A stretch of 64,000 nucleotides of DNA from Geomonas sp. Red32. Lineage in GTDB: Bacteria; Desulfobacterota; Desulfuromonadia; Geobacterales; Geobacteraceae. This document shows, piece after piece, positions 8,652 through 18,793 of this stretch (positions within the stretch are counted from its first letter, which is position 1; every line of letters begins with the position of its first letter). The notes beneath the pieces were generated by a model that made no database searches, was not told the DNA's origin, and was given only the letters and a program-made list of their open reading frames with translations. The stretch lies in contig NZ_JAKLOY010000005.1 of NCBI RefSeq assembly GCF_023652955.1, positions 368,723 to 432,722 on the forward strand, in the 5' to 3' direction. The translations under genes were made by a program, and so were the position numbers.

Positions 8652-9983
8652 ATGAGAAAGAAGGAATTCAACCTACAGGCAGTGGACGCCAAGCCGACCT
8701 ATGGCTCCATTGTCAAAATGAAGCGGTCGGAGTTTCTGTATATTGATATGTACTACCATGAGCGGCGGATTCAGATGTCGTCCGGTCTTGCCGACACAGC
8801 CGGAAACCGGGACCAGTTGACCACGTTCCTGAACAAGACCGGGGAGAAGATTGCCAACCGCACCTTTTGCTTTGCCACGACGTTTCCCGATGCCGATTTG
8901 GAGACAAGGCGCTTTTTCACGGAAAAGGAGCAGCGCCAGTTCCACCCCGACCCGCAGCATGTCCTGTTTGGCGATTACGCCCGAAAATGGATGAAAACCG
9001 TGTTGCCCCAGTATTCCAACAGCAAGCAGGTTGATTACCGGCAGATTCTGACGTACTGGCTGATTCCCAAGCTCAGCCGGGTGCCGTTCTCAACGATCAC
9101 CGGACCGTATTTGCGTGACATGGTGAATTCCCTCAAGCAGAAGGAGGGGAAGAACAAGGGCAAACCTCTTTCAGCGCACCGGAAGCGGAATATCCTTTCT
9201 CCGCTGAAAACGATTTGGCGGGACGCACGCGGAGAGCACCAGTGGGTTCAGTTGCTTGAACCGTTTACCATGGCTCAGGAAGCCATTTCGTTGCAGTCGG
9301 AACAGGAAGAGAAGGCAGAGCGGGAGATTTTCTTGTTTGGTGAGTGGCAGGCGTTTCTTGCCTGCATGGAGCCGTTCTACCTTCCCTTGACCGAAATTCA
9401 GAGCCTCACCGGCCTGATTGCTTCGGAGTTGTTAGGGTTGCGGAAAGCGGACGTTACTGAGAAATTCCTGTATGTCCGCAGCAGCATCTCGCGCGGAGTG
9501 GAGAAAATGGGTGGTAAAACCCAATACCGCAAACGGGAAATCCCCATGACCGCCGCTATGAAACGGTGCCTTGATGCCGCCATGGCAGCTTCACCGAATG
9601 AGTATGTATTCTCCCTGCCAAGCGGGAAACGGGTTAGCTTCAGTACCTATCGCAACGTATGGGACCGGTCGCTAAAGGCGGCGGGACTGACCAACAAGAC
9701 GCCGTACAGCACCCGTCACAGTCTTGTGCAGTGGTCATTGGTAGCGGGGATGACGCCGGTACGGCTAGTGGAAATCATGGGGCATCGCGACAAACAGATG
9801 ATATTTGGGGTGTATGGCCGGTATCGCCATGGTCTGGTGGAAGAGCGCCGGGACATCATCGAATATCTCGGGTGGGACTATCTGGCTCCAGAAAGAGCAG
9901 CGGCCCTTGCATTTCACAGTGAGACTCACAGTGAGACACAAGGGCCGATATCAGCTAACTGCCCGCAGGCAGTGTGGTTCTAA
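8652..9983 (+). CDS. Tyrosine recombinase / integrase of the element
   Basis: A 443-residue site-specific recombinase. The C-terminal catalytic half (about residues 225-410) shows TRHSL with the second arginine and its histidine, then MGHRD and VYGRY with the nucleophilic tyrosine. The middle has a SAM-like core-binding domain (about 105-205). The usual first arginine in TGxRxxE is replaced: the sequence reads TGLIASELLGLRK. That is either a family variant, with the nearby arginine compensating, or a loss. The stop codon abuts the CCA end of the tRNA-Gly gene, the usual place for an integrase that recombines within a tRNA 3' end. The role follows from motifs plus the flanking repeats. Confidence 0.92.
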   Translation: MRKKEFNLQAVDAKPTYGSIVKMKRSEFLYIDMYYHERRIQMSSGLADTAGNRDQLTTFLNKTGEKIANRTFCFATTFPDADLETRRFFTEKEQRQFHPDPQHVLFGDYARKWMKTVLPQYSNSKQVDYRQILTYWLIPKLSRVPFSTITGPYLRDMVNSLKQKEGKNKGKPLSAHRKRNILSPLKTIWRDARGEHQWVQLLEPFTMAQEAISLQSEQEEKAEREIFLFGEWQAFLACMEPFYLPLTEIQSLTGLIASELLGLRKADVTEKFLYVRSSISRGVEKMGGKTQYRKREIPMTAAMKRCLDAAMAASPNEYVFSLPSGKRVSFSTYRNVWDRSLKAAGLTNKTPYSTRHSLVQWSLVAGMTPVRLVEIMGHRDKQMIFGVYGRYRHGLVEERRDIIEYLGWDYLAPERAAALAFHSETHSETQGPISANCPQAVWF

Positions 9984-10058
<75 letters not shown>

Positions 10059-10072
10059 TTGATGGAGCGAAC

Positions 10073-10101
10073 TTTATACCTCAGCATCGTGCAGCTGTCA
10101 A
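10073..10101 (-). promoter_or_regulatory. Sigma-70-type promoter of tRNA-Gly
   Basis: On the minus strand TTGACA (10096-10101) is followed after 17 bases by TATAAA (10073-10078). The tRNA 5' end is 15 bases downstream of the -10 element. The match is near-consensus, as expected for a stable RNA promoter. Confidence 0.85.
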
Positions 10102-10145
10102 TGATTTTGTGTTCACCTCACCGGGGAGGGATGCCGGCTCCCCTC

Positions 10146-10454
10146 CTACAAGGAGCTCGGCATCACGATCTTGGAAAGCATCTTCTCGGCTACCGCACTG
10201 CCCGGTACCTGGTAGGTCCCCGCCCCTATCTGCGCCTTGAGATCTTCAATCTTCTGTACTCTCACGTCCTGGCGCTGACGCGAGCCGGCAACCGGCATGT
10301 AGGATGAGAGATCGACTTTGTCAGTTGCCACCTGCTGTTTGGCGGCCCCGTCACTGTGCGCATCGGCAGTTTCCGGCTGCTTGTTGTCGGCCCGCTGGGC
10401 TCCAACGTATGCGGCTGCCGCCTGCTGATTCACATCTTCAATTTTCATTTGCAA
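10146..10454 (-). CDS. flgM: Anti-sigma-28 factor FlgM
   Basis: A 102-residue protein of typical FlgM length. The C-terminal half carries the family pattern: DKVDLS, a run of VxKIEDLKAQI, GxYxVPGSAVAEKML. FlgM binds the flagellar sigma factor FliA in the cytoplasm and is exported through the hook-basal body when the hook is complete, freeing FliA for late flagellar genes. The N-terminus is polar and disordered, as usual. No other flagellar gene is adjacent, so it is a solitary unit here, preceded by its own sigma-28-like promoter. Confidence 0.88.
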   Translation of the reverse strand: MQMKIEDVNQQAAAAYVGAQRADNKQPETADAHSDGAAKQQVATDKVDLSSYMPVAGSRQRQDVRVQKIEDLKAQIGAGTYQVPGSAVAEKMLSKIVMPSSL

Positions 10455-10484
10455 TATCCCCCAGTAATAGCGTGTACCTTCCCC

Positions 10485-10511
10485 TAGTCGGCTTTTGCAA
10501 CGATAACTTTA
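10485..10511 (-). promoter_or_regulatory. Sigma-28 (FliA)-type promoter of flgM
   Basis: The minus strand shows TAAAGTTA, an 11-base spacer, then GCCGACTA. This is very close to the FliA consensus TAAAGTTT-N11-GCCGATAA. It lies about 30 bases upstream of the flgM start, so FliA would drive its own anti-sigma factor, the usual feedback loop. Confidence 0.75.
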
Positions 10512-10548
10512 GCCCTTTTTCATGGCTGGGCGCATTTTTTTACTTCAG

Positions 10549-11199
10549 TCAGTTCAGCACCGGTAGAGCCAGCAGGGAGGGAAGGTCCTCCACCTGGAAA
10601 TCGGCTCCCGCCAGCTCCGATGCTTCTCCGTAGCCGTAGCGGCATCCGATCGTTATCACTCCGGCACCCTCGCCGGCGGCCATGTCGTTGATGCTGTCCC
10701 CGATCATCGCGCATTCGCGGGGATCGAGCTCGAACTTCTTCACCAGGGCAAGCACCGGCTCCGGGGAAGGTTTCCTGAAAGGGAGCGAGTCGGCCCCCAG
10801 CACGGTCGGGAAGAACCGGTCGAGACCGAGTTTCTCGAGCACTTCGCGGCAGAGGGCCACGTTCTTGTTGGAAAGAAGGGCCATGGCGAAGCCGCGGTCG
10901 TGGAGTGCCTTGAGCGTTTCGGCCACCCCCGGATAGGAACGGGTCTTGTCGGCTATGTGGGCGAGGTTGTAGTCGAGAAAGATCTGCAGCCCTTCCTCGA
11001 CCTGGCCCTCGGAAGCGCCCGGAAGCGCGCGCTCGACGAGGGAGCGCGCCCCCTGCCCCACCAGCCTGCGGACGTCGGGGATGGCGAAGGGGGAGAGGCC
11101 GAAGTGCTCGCGCATGCGGTTGGCGGCGTCGGTCAGATCGGGAAGGGAATCGATCAGGGTGCCGTCGAGGTCGAAGATGAGGAGCTTGATCGCGGGCAT
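10549..11199 (-). CDS. gph: Phosphoglycolate phosphatase-like HAD hydrolase
   Basis: A 216-residue HAD-superfamily phosphatase. Motif I is FDLDGTLIDS (residues 9-18), motif II LLSNK (about 108), motif III the lysine in FRKPSP (about 142) and motif IV GDSINDM (about 166-172). A helical cap lies between motifs I and II. The length and the DxDGTLxDS start fit Gph, which removes the 2-phosphoglycolate formed during DNA repair or oxygenase activity. Related HAD enzymes such as pyrophosphatase PpaX look similar, so substrate is not proven. AAGGA six bases before the ATG supports the start. Confidence 0.8.
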   Translation of the reverse strand: MPAIKLLIFDLDGTLIDSLPDLTDAANRMREHFGLSPFAIPDVRRLVGQGARSLVERALPGASEGQVEEGLQIFLDYNLAHIADKTRSYPGVAETLKALHDRGFAMALLSNKNVALCREVLEKLGLDRFFPTVLGADSLPFRKPSPEPVLALVKKFELDPRECAMIGDSINDMAAGEGAGVITIGCRYGYGEASELAGADFQVEDLPSLLALPVLN

Positions 11200-11261
11200 C
11201 GCGGGTCCTTGTCTGATAGTCGTCGAAAGTTCGGCTGCTGGACGGAGGCCTGCTGGACGGC

Positions 11262-11302
11262 TTCCCCCACCCCCCTGCCCCCTCCCTCAAGGGGAGGGGG
11301 TT
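11262..11302. repeat. REP-like palindrome, CCCTCCC...GGGAGGG family
   Basis: A C-rich half (cccccaccccc...ccctccct) followed by AAGG and GGGAGGGGG forms a palindromic unit. The same unit recurs at 18.74, 20.64, 26.22, 26.39, 29.90, 32.21, 35.46, 44.15 and 58.82 kb, always between or after genes. Confidence 0.75.
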
Positions 11303-11328
11303 ATATGGTGCACGAAGGGGGAAAAAGA

Positions 11329-11360
11329 AATCGCGGCAGCCGATGACCGGTGCCGCGATT
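11329..11360 (-). terminator. Terminator of guaA
   Basis: A 10-bp stem (11329-11338 with 11351-11360), read on the minus strand, is followed by TTCTTTTTC. It lies about 40 bases after the guaA stop. Confidence 0.8.
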
Positions 11361-11398
11361 CTCACTGCAAGATGGGGTCCAAAGGAGAGGGGTTTAAC

Positions 11399-12949
11399 CT
11401 ACTCCCACTCGATGGTTGCGGGGGGCTTCTGGCTGATGTCGTAGGCCACCCGGTTGACGCCCTTCACTTCGTTGATGATTCGCGAGGAAATGCTGCCTAA
11501 TATCTCGTAGGGGAGCTTGACCCAGTCGGCGGTCATGCCGTCGAGGGAGTTCACCGCCCGCAGCACGCAGGTGTATTCGTAGGTCCTGGCATCGCCCATG
11601 ACCCCCACGGTCTTGACCGGGAGGAGTACGGCAAATGACTGCCAGATCTCGCGATATAACCCTGCCTTGCGGATCTCCTCGATGACGATGGCGTCGGCCT
11701 CGCGCAGGATGTCGAGCTTCTCGGCGGAGAGCTCGCCGATGCAGCGGATGGCCAGGCCCGGGCCCGGGAACGGCTGACGGTAGACCATCTCGTCGGGCAT
11801 GCCGAGTTCCTTGCCCAAAAGCCGTACCTCGTCCTTGAAGAGCTCGCGGACCGGCTCCAGAAGCTTCAGGTTCATCTTCTCCGGGAGGCCGCCCACGTTG
11901 TGGTGGCTCTTGATGACGGCGGAGGGGCCCTTGGTGGAGACCGACTCGATGACGTCCGGGTAGAGGGTACCCTGGGCGAGGTAGTCGACCTGGCCAAGCT
12001 TCTTGGCCTCTTCCTCGAAGAGGTAGATGAACTCGTTGCCGATGATCTTACGCTTCTGCTCGGGATCGGAGATGCCGGTCAGCTTGTCGAGGAAGCGCTT
12101 CTCGGCTTCGACGTAGTCGAGGTTGATCTGGAAGTGCTTGGTGAAGAGGTTGACGACCTTTTCGGCCTCGCCCTTGCGGAGCAGGCCGTTATTGACGAAC
12201 ACGCACTGGAGCTGGTCGCCGATCGCCTTATGGATGAGGACGGCGACCACGGCGGAGTCGACCCCGCCGGAGAGGGCGCAGAGCACCTTGCCGGTGCCGA
12301 CCTTGGCGCGGATGGAGGCGATCTCGGTCTCGATGAAGTTGGCCATGGTCCAGGTGGGCTTGGAGCCGCAGACGTTGAAGAGGAAGTTCCCGATCATCTC
12401 GTCGCCGCGCGGGGTGTGGACCACCTCGGGATGGAACTGGACGCCGAAGAAGCGGCGCTTCTCGTCCTTCATGGCGGCGATGGGGCACCCTTCGGTGTGG
12501 GCCATCAGCTGGAAGCCGGCCGGCATCGCCTCGATGCGGTCGCCGTGGGACATCCAGACTTCGGCGCCCCCTTCGAAGCCGGCGAAGACGTCGCTCTTGC
12601 CGTCGAGAAGGAGGGTGGCGCGGCCGAACTCGCGCTTGTCGCACTTCTCGACCCGGCCGCCCAGCTGCTGGGTCATGAGCTGCATGCCGTAGCAGATCCC
12701 GAGGATGGGGATGCCGAGGTCGTAGATGCCGAGATCGGAGTGCGGGGCGTCCTTGTCGTAGACGGAGGAGGGGCCGCCGGAGAGGATGATCCCCTTGGGG
12801 GCGAACTCCTTGATCTTGGCAAGGGTCATGTTGAACGGGTGGATCTCGCAGTAGACGCTCTGCTCCCTTACCCGGCGGGCGATCAGCTGGGTCACCTGGG
12901 AGCCGAAGTCAAGGATCAGCACCTTTTCGGAATGGATGTCGATGGTCAT
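11399..12949 (-). CDS. guaA: GMP synthase (glutamine-hydrolysing)
   Basis: A 516-residue two-domain enzyme that aminates XMP to GMP using glutamine and ATP. The N-terminal class I glutamine amidotransferase has the nucleophile Cys86 in GICYG and the His173/Glu175 pair in QFHPE. The ATP-pyrophosphatase domain begins near residue 215 with the PP-loop SGGVDS (227-232). The C-terminal dimerisation domain ends with PPATIEWE, the usual end of GuaA. It follows guaB on the same strand after a repeat-filled gap of 284 bases, so the two late steps of GMP synthesis are adjacent. GAGGA lies seven bases ahead of the start. Confidence 0.98.
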   Translation of the reverse strand: MTIDIHSEKVLILDFGSQVTQLIARRVREQSVYCEIHPFNMTLAKIKEFAPKGIILSGGPSSVYDKDAPHSDLGIYDLGIPILGICYGMQLMTQQLGGRVEKCDKREFGRATLLLDGKSDVFAGFEGGAEVWMSHGDRIEAMPAGFQLMAHTEGCPIAAMKDEKRRFFGVQFHPEVVHTPRGDEMIGNFLFNVCGSKPTWTMANFIETEIASIRAKVGTGKVLCALSGGVDSAVVAVLIHKAIGDQLQCVFVNNGLLRKGEAEKVVNLFTKHFQINLDYVEAEKRFLDKLTGISDPEQKRKIIGNEFIYLFEEEAKKLGQVDYLAQGTLYPDVIESVSTKGPSAVIKSHHNVGGLPEKMNLKLLEPVRELFKDEVRLLGKELGMPDEMVYRQPFPGPGLAIRCIGELSAEKLDILREADAIVIEEIRKAGLYREIWQSFAVLLPVKTVGVMGDARTYEYTCVLRAVNSLDGMTADWVKLPYEILGSISSRIINEVKGVNRVAYDISQKPPATIEWE

Positions 12950-12971
12950 CGATTTTTCCTCTATAAAAACG

Positions 12972-13225
12972 GGTTTGCCACGGTGACACGGAGAAAGGCA
13001 GAGAAAGCTTTAAAGTCGTTAGCCACGGAGACACGGAGAAAATCGGAGAAAGGCTTACTTCACAAATCTTGAGAGGAAACCCTTGAACCAGACTCCTTTT
13101 TACAGAAGCTTCAGAGCCTGAAAGGTTTTAACTTTAAAAGATTCGTTTCGTTTCTCTCAGATTTTCTCCGTGTCTCCGTGGCCAGGATTCTTCTTTCTCA
13201 GATTTTCTCCGTTTCTCCGTGGCTA
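12972..13225. repeat. Long imperfect inverted repeat between guaB and guaA
   Basis: The left half has two copies of a 'gccacggagacacggagaaa' type unit (about 12975-13050). The right half has two copies of its reverse complement (about 13151-13183 and 13194-13224). The transcript of the guaB-guaA gap would fold into a long hairpin. The unit differs from the 'cacggatgacacggat' repeats at 16 and 19 kb but has the same two-plus-two layout. Confidence 0.75.
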
Positions 13226-13233
13226 GTTGAGCC

Positions 13234-14777
<1,544 letters not shown>

Positions 14778-14851
14778 CTAAAATTAGGCTCATTGGAGAG
14801 CGCGCAGGGACGGGAAGTGGCTGATATTTGTATACAAAGGCTGGCTAACAA

Positions 14852-14882
14852 GGGGGACAGACACCGGAGGTGCCTGTCCCCT
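14852..14882 (-). terminator. Hairpin after the M42 peptidase gene
   Basis: A 13-base arm pair with one mismatch around GGA, of the 'ggggacag...ctgtcccc' type. It lies 12 bases beyond the peptidase stop on the minus strand. It has little U-tract, so it may be a REP-type element serving as a 3'-end structure. Confidence 0.5.
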
Positions 14883-14893
14883 TACCGTTTCCC

Positions 14894-15964
14894 TCAGGCG
14901 GGGATGAAGGCCTCTTTGCTGGTGATGCGCGAGAGGGTGAAGACGATCAGCTTGACGGCACTCTCCAGGTCGGAGAGCGACAGGGTCTCGACCGGGGTAT
15001 GCATGTAGCGAAGCGGGATCTTGACGAGCGCGGTCGCCACCCCTCCCCGCGAGATCTGCATGACGTTGGCGTCGGTGCCGGTGGCCCGGGCGATGCCGGT
15101 GTACTGGACCGGGATCTCTTCGCTTTGGGCGGTGTCGGAAAGGAGATCGAAGAGCACCGGGTTGATGTTGGCGCCGCGCGGGAGGATGGGTCCCTTGCCA
15201 AGGCCTACCTCGCCGTTATGCTTCTTCTCCACGTCCGGCTGGTCGGTGGCGAAATCCACCTCGACGCAGATGCCGACGTCGGGGTTGACCGAGTAGGCGC
15301 TGGTGGTGCCGCCTCGCAGACCGACCTCCTCCTGGACCGACGAGACGCCGTAGAGGTCGATGGGAAGCTTGCCGGGAAGCGCCGCCACGCAGCGGAGCAC
15401 CTCGGCGACCACGAAGCTCCCCGCCTTGTCGTCGAGGCCGCGGGAAGTGACGCGGTCGCCGGCCAGACGCTCCAGCGACAGGGCGAAGGTGATGGGATCC
15501 CCCACCCGTACCATCTCCAGCGCCTCTTTCTTGTCGGCGGCACCGATGTCGATGTACTGCTTGTCGAGCTTGATGACGCTGTCGCGCTCCTTGGGCTCGA
15601 TCAGGTGGATCGGCCGTTTGCCGATGACGCCGTTGATGCTCCCCTTGGAGGTGTGGACGTGGACCCGGGTGCCGGGGGTGATGTGGGGATCGACCCCGCC
15701 GATGGGGGCGAAGTAGATGAAGCCGTTGTCGTCGATGTAACGGACCTGGAGGCCGATCTCGTCCGAATGGCCGACCAGCATGACTCGCGGCCGGTTCTCA
15801 CCTTCCCCCTGGATCATGCCGAAGACGTTACCCATGACATCGGTGCCGACCTGGGCGAAGGAGGAGATGTAGGAGCGGAAGACCCGCTGGGCCGGCTGTT
15901 CGTATCCCGAGGGACTGGGCGCGGCCAGAAGCTGCTGAAGGAATTCGAAGGAAGCTTCGCGCAT
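14894..15964 (-). CDS. M42 family metallopeptidase (glutamyl aminopeptidase-like)
   Basis: A cytoplasmic aminopeptidase of 356 residues in the M42/FrvX/tetrahedral aminopeptidase family. Metal ligands are visible in order: the His in VGHSDEIG (about 66), the Asp pair in GLDDKAG (about 178), the Glu pair in VQEEVGLRG (about 212-213), an Asp in VEVDFA (about 237) and a late His in YMHTPVE. The ATG at 15964 has CGGAG eight bases upstream. An upstream GTG three codons earlier would lie too close to that site. These enzymes trim peptides released by other proteases; exact specificity cannot be read here. Confidence 0.9.
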   Translation of the reverse strand: MREASFEFLQQLLAAPSPSGYEQPAQRVFRSYISSFAQVGTDVMGNVFGMIQGEGENRPRVMLVGHSDEIGLQVRYIDDNGFIYFAPIGGVDPHITPGTRVHVHTSKGSINGVIGKRPIHLIEPKERDSVIKLDKQYIDIGAADKKEALEMVRVGDPITFALSLERLAGDRVTSRGLDDKAGSFVVAEVLRCVAALPGKLPIDLYGVSSVQEEVGLRGGTTSAYSVNPDVGICVEVDFATDQPDVEKKHNGEVGLGKGPILPRGANINPVLFDLLSDTAQSEEIPVQYTGIARATGTDANVMQISRGGVATALVKIPLRYMHTPVETLSLSDLESAVKLIVFTLSRITSKEAFIPA

Positions 15965-16082
15965 GATTGTCACTCCGTATTGATTAAATAGAAATAGAGC
16001 AGAGTCTATGACTCTACCCTACCCTGTAATGCTAATGAGTTCAATTGAAACGATAACGGCGGATCAAGATCAAAGCAGGGAC

Positions 16083-16392
16083 AATGGAACACGGATGACA
16101 CGGATGTAACGGATAAAGGCGGATTAATCTAAACTCAGTGTTAAGACTAAGACACAACCGGGAACGCGGATGACGCGGATTGGGCGGATTAACGCGGATC
16201 AGTCAAAAACAAAAACTTAATCTTTGGGGTTAAACCTTAAAATCCTTTGGGTTAAACCTTTAAAAGGCTTAATCCGTGTAGATCCGTTCAATCCGCCTTT
16301 TCCGTGTTCCAATGTCTTTGACTCTAAGCTTTACCCCAAAAGGTTTTATCCGCGTAGATCCGCTAAATCCGCGTCATCCGCGTTCCAATGCC
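16083..16392. repeat. Long imperfect inverted repeat, 'cacggatgacacggat' family
   Basis: Two left units (16084-16130, 'ggaacacggatgacacggat' type; 16160-16203, 'cgcggatgacgcggat' type) are followed by two reverse-complement units (16262-16312 and 16345-16390), with a duplicated 'gggttaaacctt' motif in the middle. This fills most of the gap between the M42 peptidase and the DUF151 gene. A second copy with almost the same design is at 19455-19697. Confidence 0.8.
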
Positions 16393-16398
16393 TTTGAT

Positions 16399-16902
16399 TT
16401 ACATCGGGTACTTTCCCATGTCGGACGGATCGAGCTGGTCCAGGAAGTCTACGAAACGACGGGCGTTGTTCTCCTGGTTCAACCCTTCCTCGGTCAGGTC
16501 CAGACTGGATACCTGGGTCATCAGCTCGCTGTTGACCATGACCGGTATCCGATACTTGAGCGACATGAGCATCGCCTCGCTCACATGGAGATCGACGGTG
16601 ATGGTGTCGCCGTCGGCGGTGACAAGCGAGACGTACGAGGCGAAGACGCCATCCTTGAGGCTCTCGATCACTACGCTGGTGAGCTTCATCCCGAGCTTGT
16701 CGACCAGCAGACTGAAAGCATCCTTGCGGCCGTTCTTGAGGGAGAGCTCCCGGCCGACAAACTCGGCGGCGAAGGAGACCGACTCGTTGGTGCTGATCCA
16801 GACGGGCACCGCGTTCTTCTCGTCGGCATCCTTCAGAATGATCACCGGCATCTGGGCGATGCCGTCCAGGGCGAACCCGAATACCTTCATCTCAATGTAC
16901 AT
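16399..16902 (-). CDS. DUF151 / bifunctional nuclease-family protein
   Basis: A 167-residue single-domain protein of the DUF151 (BFN) family. The domain occupies residues about 5-130: LKDADEKNAVPVWI, then E(S)VSFAAEF, then a stretch ending with VSLVTADGDTITVDL and SEAMLMSLKY. Family members have been described as nucleases or as stress-related proteins, so biochemical activity here is uncertain. GGAGGG eight bases before the ATG supports the start. The miaB gene ends only three bases upstream on the same strand, so they are very likely co-transcribed. The miaB-DUF151 pair suggests a link to RNA metabolism, which is inferred. Confidence 0.85.
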   Translation of the reverse strand: MYIEMKVFGFALDGIAQMPVIILKDADEKNAVPVWISTNESVSFAAEFVGRELSLKNGRKDAFSLLVDKLGMKLTSVVIESLKDGVFASYVSLVTADGDTITVDLHVSEAMLMSLKYRIPVMVNSELMTQVSSLDLTEEGLNQENNARRFVDFLDQLDPSDMGKYPM

Positions 16903-16905
16903 ATC

Positions 16906-18243
16906 TCATTCCCTCCCGTGGGGGTCAACGATCTCGCCCTTTAGAAGCGTCTGCAATCCTTCCACGATTTTCACGGGAACCACCTTGCCAGCCAACGCAA
17001 GGTCTCCCTCCAGGATGACACCACGGTTGCCGCCGGTCCTGCCGAAGAGGGAATCTTTGCTGTCGCTTAAGCCCTCTACCAGTACCTCCTGGATCGTCCC
17101 TTCCATCGAACGGTTCCGCTCCAGGGTGGTCTTCTTCTGCGCCGTCTGCAGCCGCTCGAGCCGCGCCTGTTTCTCTTCCTTACCGGTCAGGTCGGGGAAC
17201 TCGGCAGCCTTGGTGCCGGGACGGGCCGAGTAGATGAAGGAGAAGAGATCGGCGTAGCCGACTTCCTCCATGAGCGCCATGGTCTCCTCAAAGTCCCCCG
17301 CCTCTTCGCCCGGGAAGCCGACGATCATGTCGCCGGTGATCTGGATCCCGGGACAGGCGGCCTTCAGGGCGGCGACCTTCCCTAGGTATTCGGCACTGGT
17401 ATAGCCGCGGTTCATCGCCTTGAGCACCCGGTCGCTCCCCGCCTGGGCGGGAAGGTGGATGTGGGGCGCCAGTTTCGGTATCTCGGCGAAGCAGGCGATC
17501 AGCCGCTCCGAGATGTCCTTCGGGTGCGACGTGGTGAAGCGGAGCCGCTCAATACCGTCCACCTCGGCCACCAGCCTCAACAGATCGGGAAAATCGGGCT
17601 CGCCGGGATTCTTCGAACTGTACGAGTTCACGTTCTGGCCCAAGAGGGTCACCTCGGTGACGCCGGAGGCGGCCAGGGCGGCGACTTCCTCGACGATCTT
17701 CCCGGCGCTCCGGCTGATCTCGCGGCCACGAACATGGGGGACGATGCAGTAGGCGCAGAAGTTGTCGCATCCCTGCATGACGGTCACGAAGCGGGTGAAG
17801 CCGCTATCGGTGTCGGCCACGCCATAGAGATCGAAACGCTTCTCGTCGTCGAGAAAGTCAGTCTCTATCCGGCGCTTGCCGGTTTCCGCGGCGGCGACCA
17901 TCTCCTGCAACAGGTGCAGATTGTGAGTGCCAAAGACCAGGTTGACGAAGGGAGCCTTCTCGAGGAGGCGCTCACCTTCCTGCTGCGCGACGCACCCCCC
18001 TACCCCGATGATGAGGTGGGGCCTCTTGCGCTTGATCGACTTGAACTTCCCCAGGTGGCCGTAGACTTTCTGCTCGGCCTTCGCCCTGATGCTGCAGGTA
18101 TTCAACAGTATGAGATCCGCATGGGTTGGGTCCGGCGTCTGCTGGTACCCTATCCCTTTCATCAGTCCTACGATCTTCTCGGAATCGCTCACGTTCATCT
18201 GGCAACCGAACGTTTCGAGATAGAGCTTTTTTTCTTGTATCAC
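16906..18243 (-). CDS. miaB: tRNA-2-methylthio-N6-dimethylallyladenosine synthase MiaB
   Basis: A radical-SAM methylthiotransferase of 445 residues that adds the methylthio group to i6A37 of tRNAs reading UNN codons. The N-terminal MTTase domain has its three cysteines in FGCQMN, LNTCSI and GGCVAQ. The radical SAM triad is CDNFCAYC. A TRAM domain fills the last 65 residues. I place the start at GTG 18243 because the family begins a few residues before KLYLETFGCQ; an in-frame ATG at 18297 would add 18 unconserved residues. DUF151 follows three bases downstream. Confidence 0.95.
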   Translation of the reverse strand: MIQEKKLYLETFGCQMNVSDSEKIVGLMKGIGYQQTPDPTHADLILLNTCSIRAKAEQKVYGHLGKFKSIKRKRPHLIIGVGGCVAQQEGERLLEKAPFVNLVFGTHNLHLLQEMVAAAETGKRRIETDFLDDEKRFDLYGVADTDSGFTRFVTVMQGCDNFCAYCIVPHVRGREISRSAGKIVEEVAALAASGVTEVTLLGQNVNSYSSKNPGEPDFPDLLRLVAEVDGIERLRFTTSHPKDISERLIACFAEIPKLAPHIHLPAQAGSDRVLKAMNRGYTSAEYLGKVAALKAACPGIQITGDMIVGFPGEEAGDFEETMALMEEVGYADLFSFIYSARPGTKAAEFPDLTGKEEKQARLERLQTAQKKTTLERNRSMEGTIQEVLVEGLSDSKDSLFGRTGGNRGVILEGDLALAGKVVPVKIVEGLQTLLKGEIVDPHGRE

Positions 18244-18477
18244 AACTTTCTTCCCGTTCTTTAAATGGTTGGATAATACGTGACTCGCCCGGCACACGTC
18301 AATGCATATTAAATGAATGATTTTTCGGAAAAGCGGGGGGCGGGATGAGAGACAATTTCCATCGGAGGTGACTTCTTCCTCAAAGACCGGCGAGCGCCTT
18401 GTCAGTGGGTGGCCGGTCTGGTATAAGAAAACACTTGTTATTGTTCTCTAACAGAGAGTCAAGAGGGAGGGAATGCC

Positions 18478-18657
18478 ATGTTCGGGATCGGGATGCCGGA
18501 ACTGATTGTGATTCTGGTGGTGATTGTACTGGTGGTGGGGCCGGGGAAACTGCCGCAGCTGGGGGCGTCGCTGGGGGAAACACTGAAAAGCTTCCGCAAA
18601 AGCGTCAAGGAAGAACCCCGGGTGATCAACCCCAAGGACGGGGACGGTAATCCCTAA
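18478..18657 (+). CDS. tatA: Twin-arginine translocase subunit TatA/E
   Basis: A 59-residue protein starting [13 protein letters not shown] with a short N-terminal membrane helix (about residues 8-21), a glycine-proline hinge (GPGKLP) and an amphipathic helix ([15 protein letters not shown]). This is the compact TatA/TatE plan. TatA oligomers form the path for folded, often cofactor-loaded proteins across the inner membrane. One likely client is the Tat-signal formate dehydrogenase FdnG encoded at 25.9 kb. GGAGG seven bases before the ATG fixes the start. No tatB or tatC lies in the window. Confidence 0.92.
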   Translation: MFGIGMPELIVILVVIVLVVGPGKLPQLGASLGETLKSFRKSVKEEPRVINPKDGDGNP

Positions 18658-18661
18658 AAGG

Positions 18662-18785
18662 ATGGCGGAGGGTCCCCCCCTTTGCGAAGGGGGGACAGGG
18701 GGGATTTTTGAAGTGGCCCGGCAGCTCACTCCGTACCCGGCGCCCCCCACCCCCTCGCCCCCTCCCTCCAGGGGAGGGGGAAAAG
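18662..18785. repeat. Composite of two REP-like families
   Basis: A 'cccccctttgcgaaggggggacaggggggat' type palindrome (18674-18706) is followed by a 'ccccctcgccccctccctcc-aggggaggggg' unit (about 18745-18781). Both fill the gap between tatA and a convergent methyltransferase gene. Confidence 0.75.
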
Positions 18786-18793
18786 GTGTTCGG

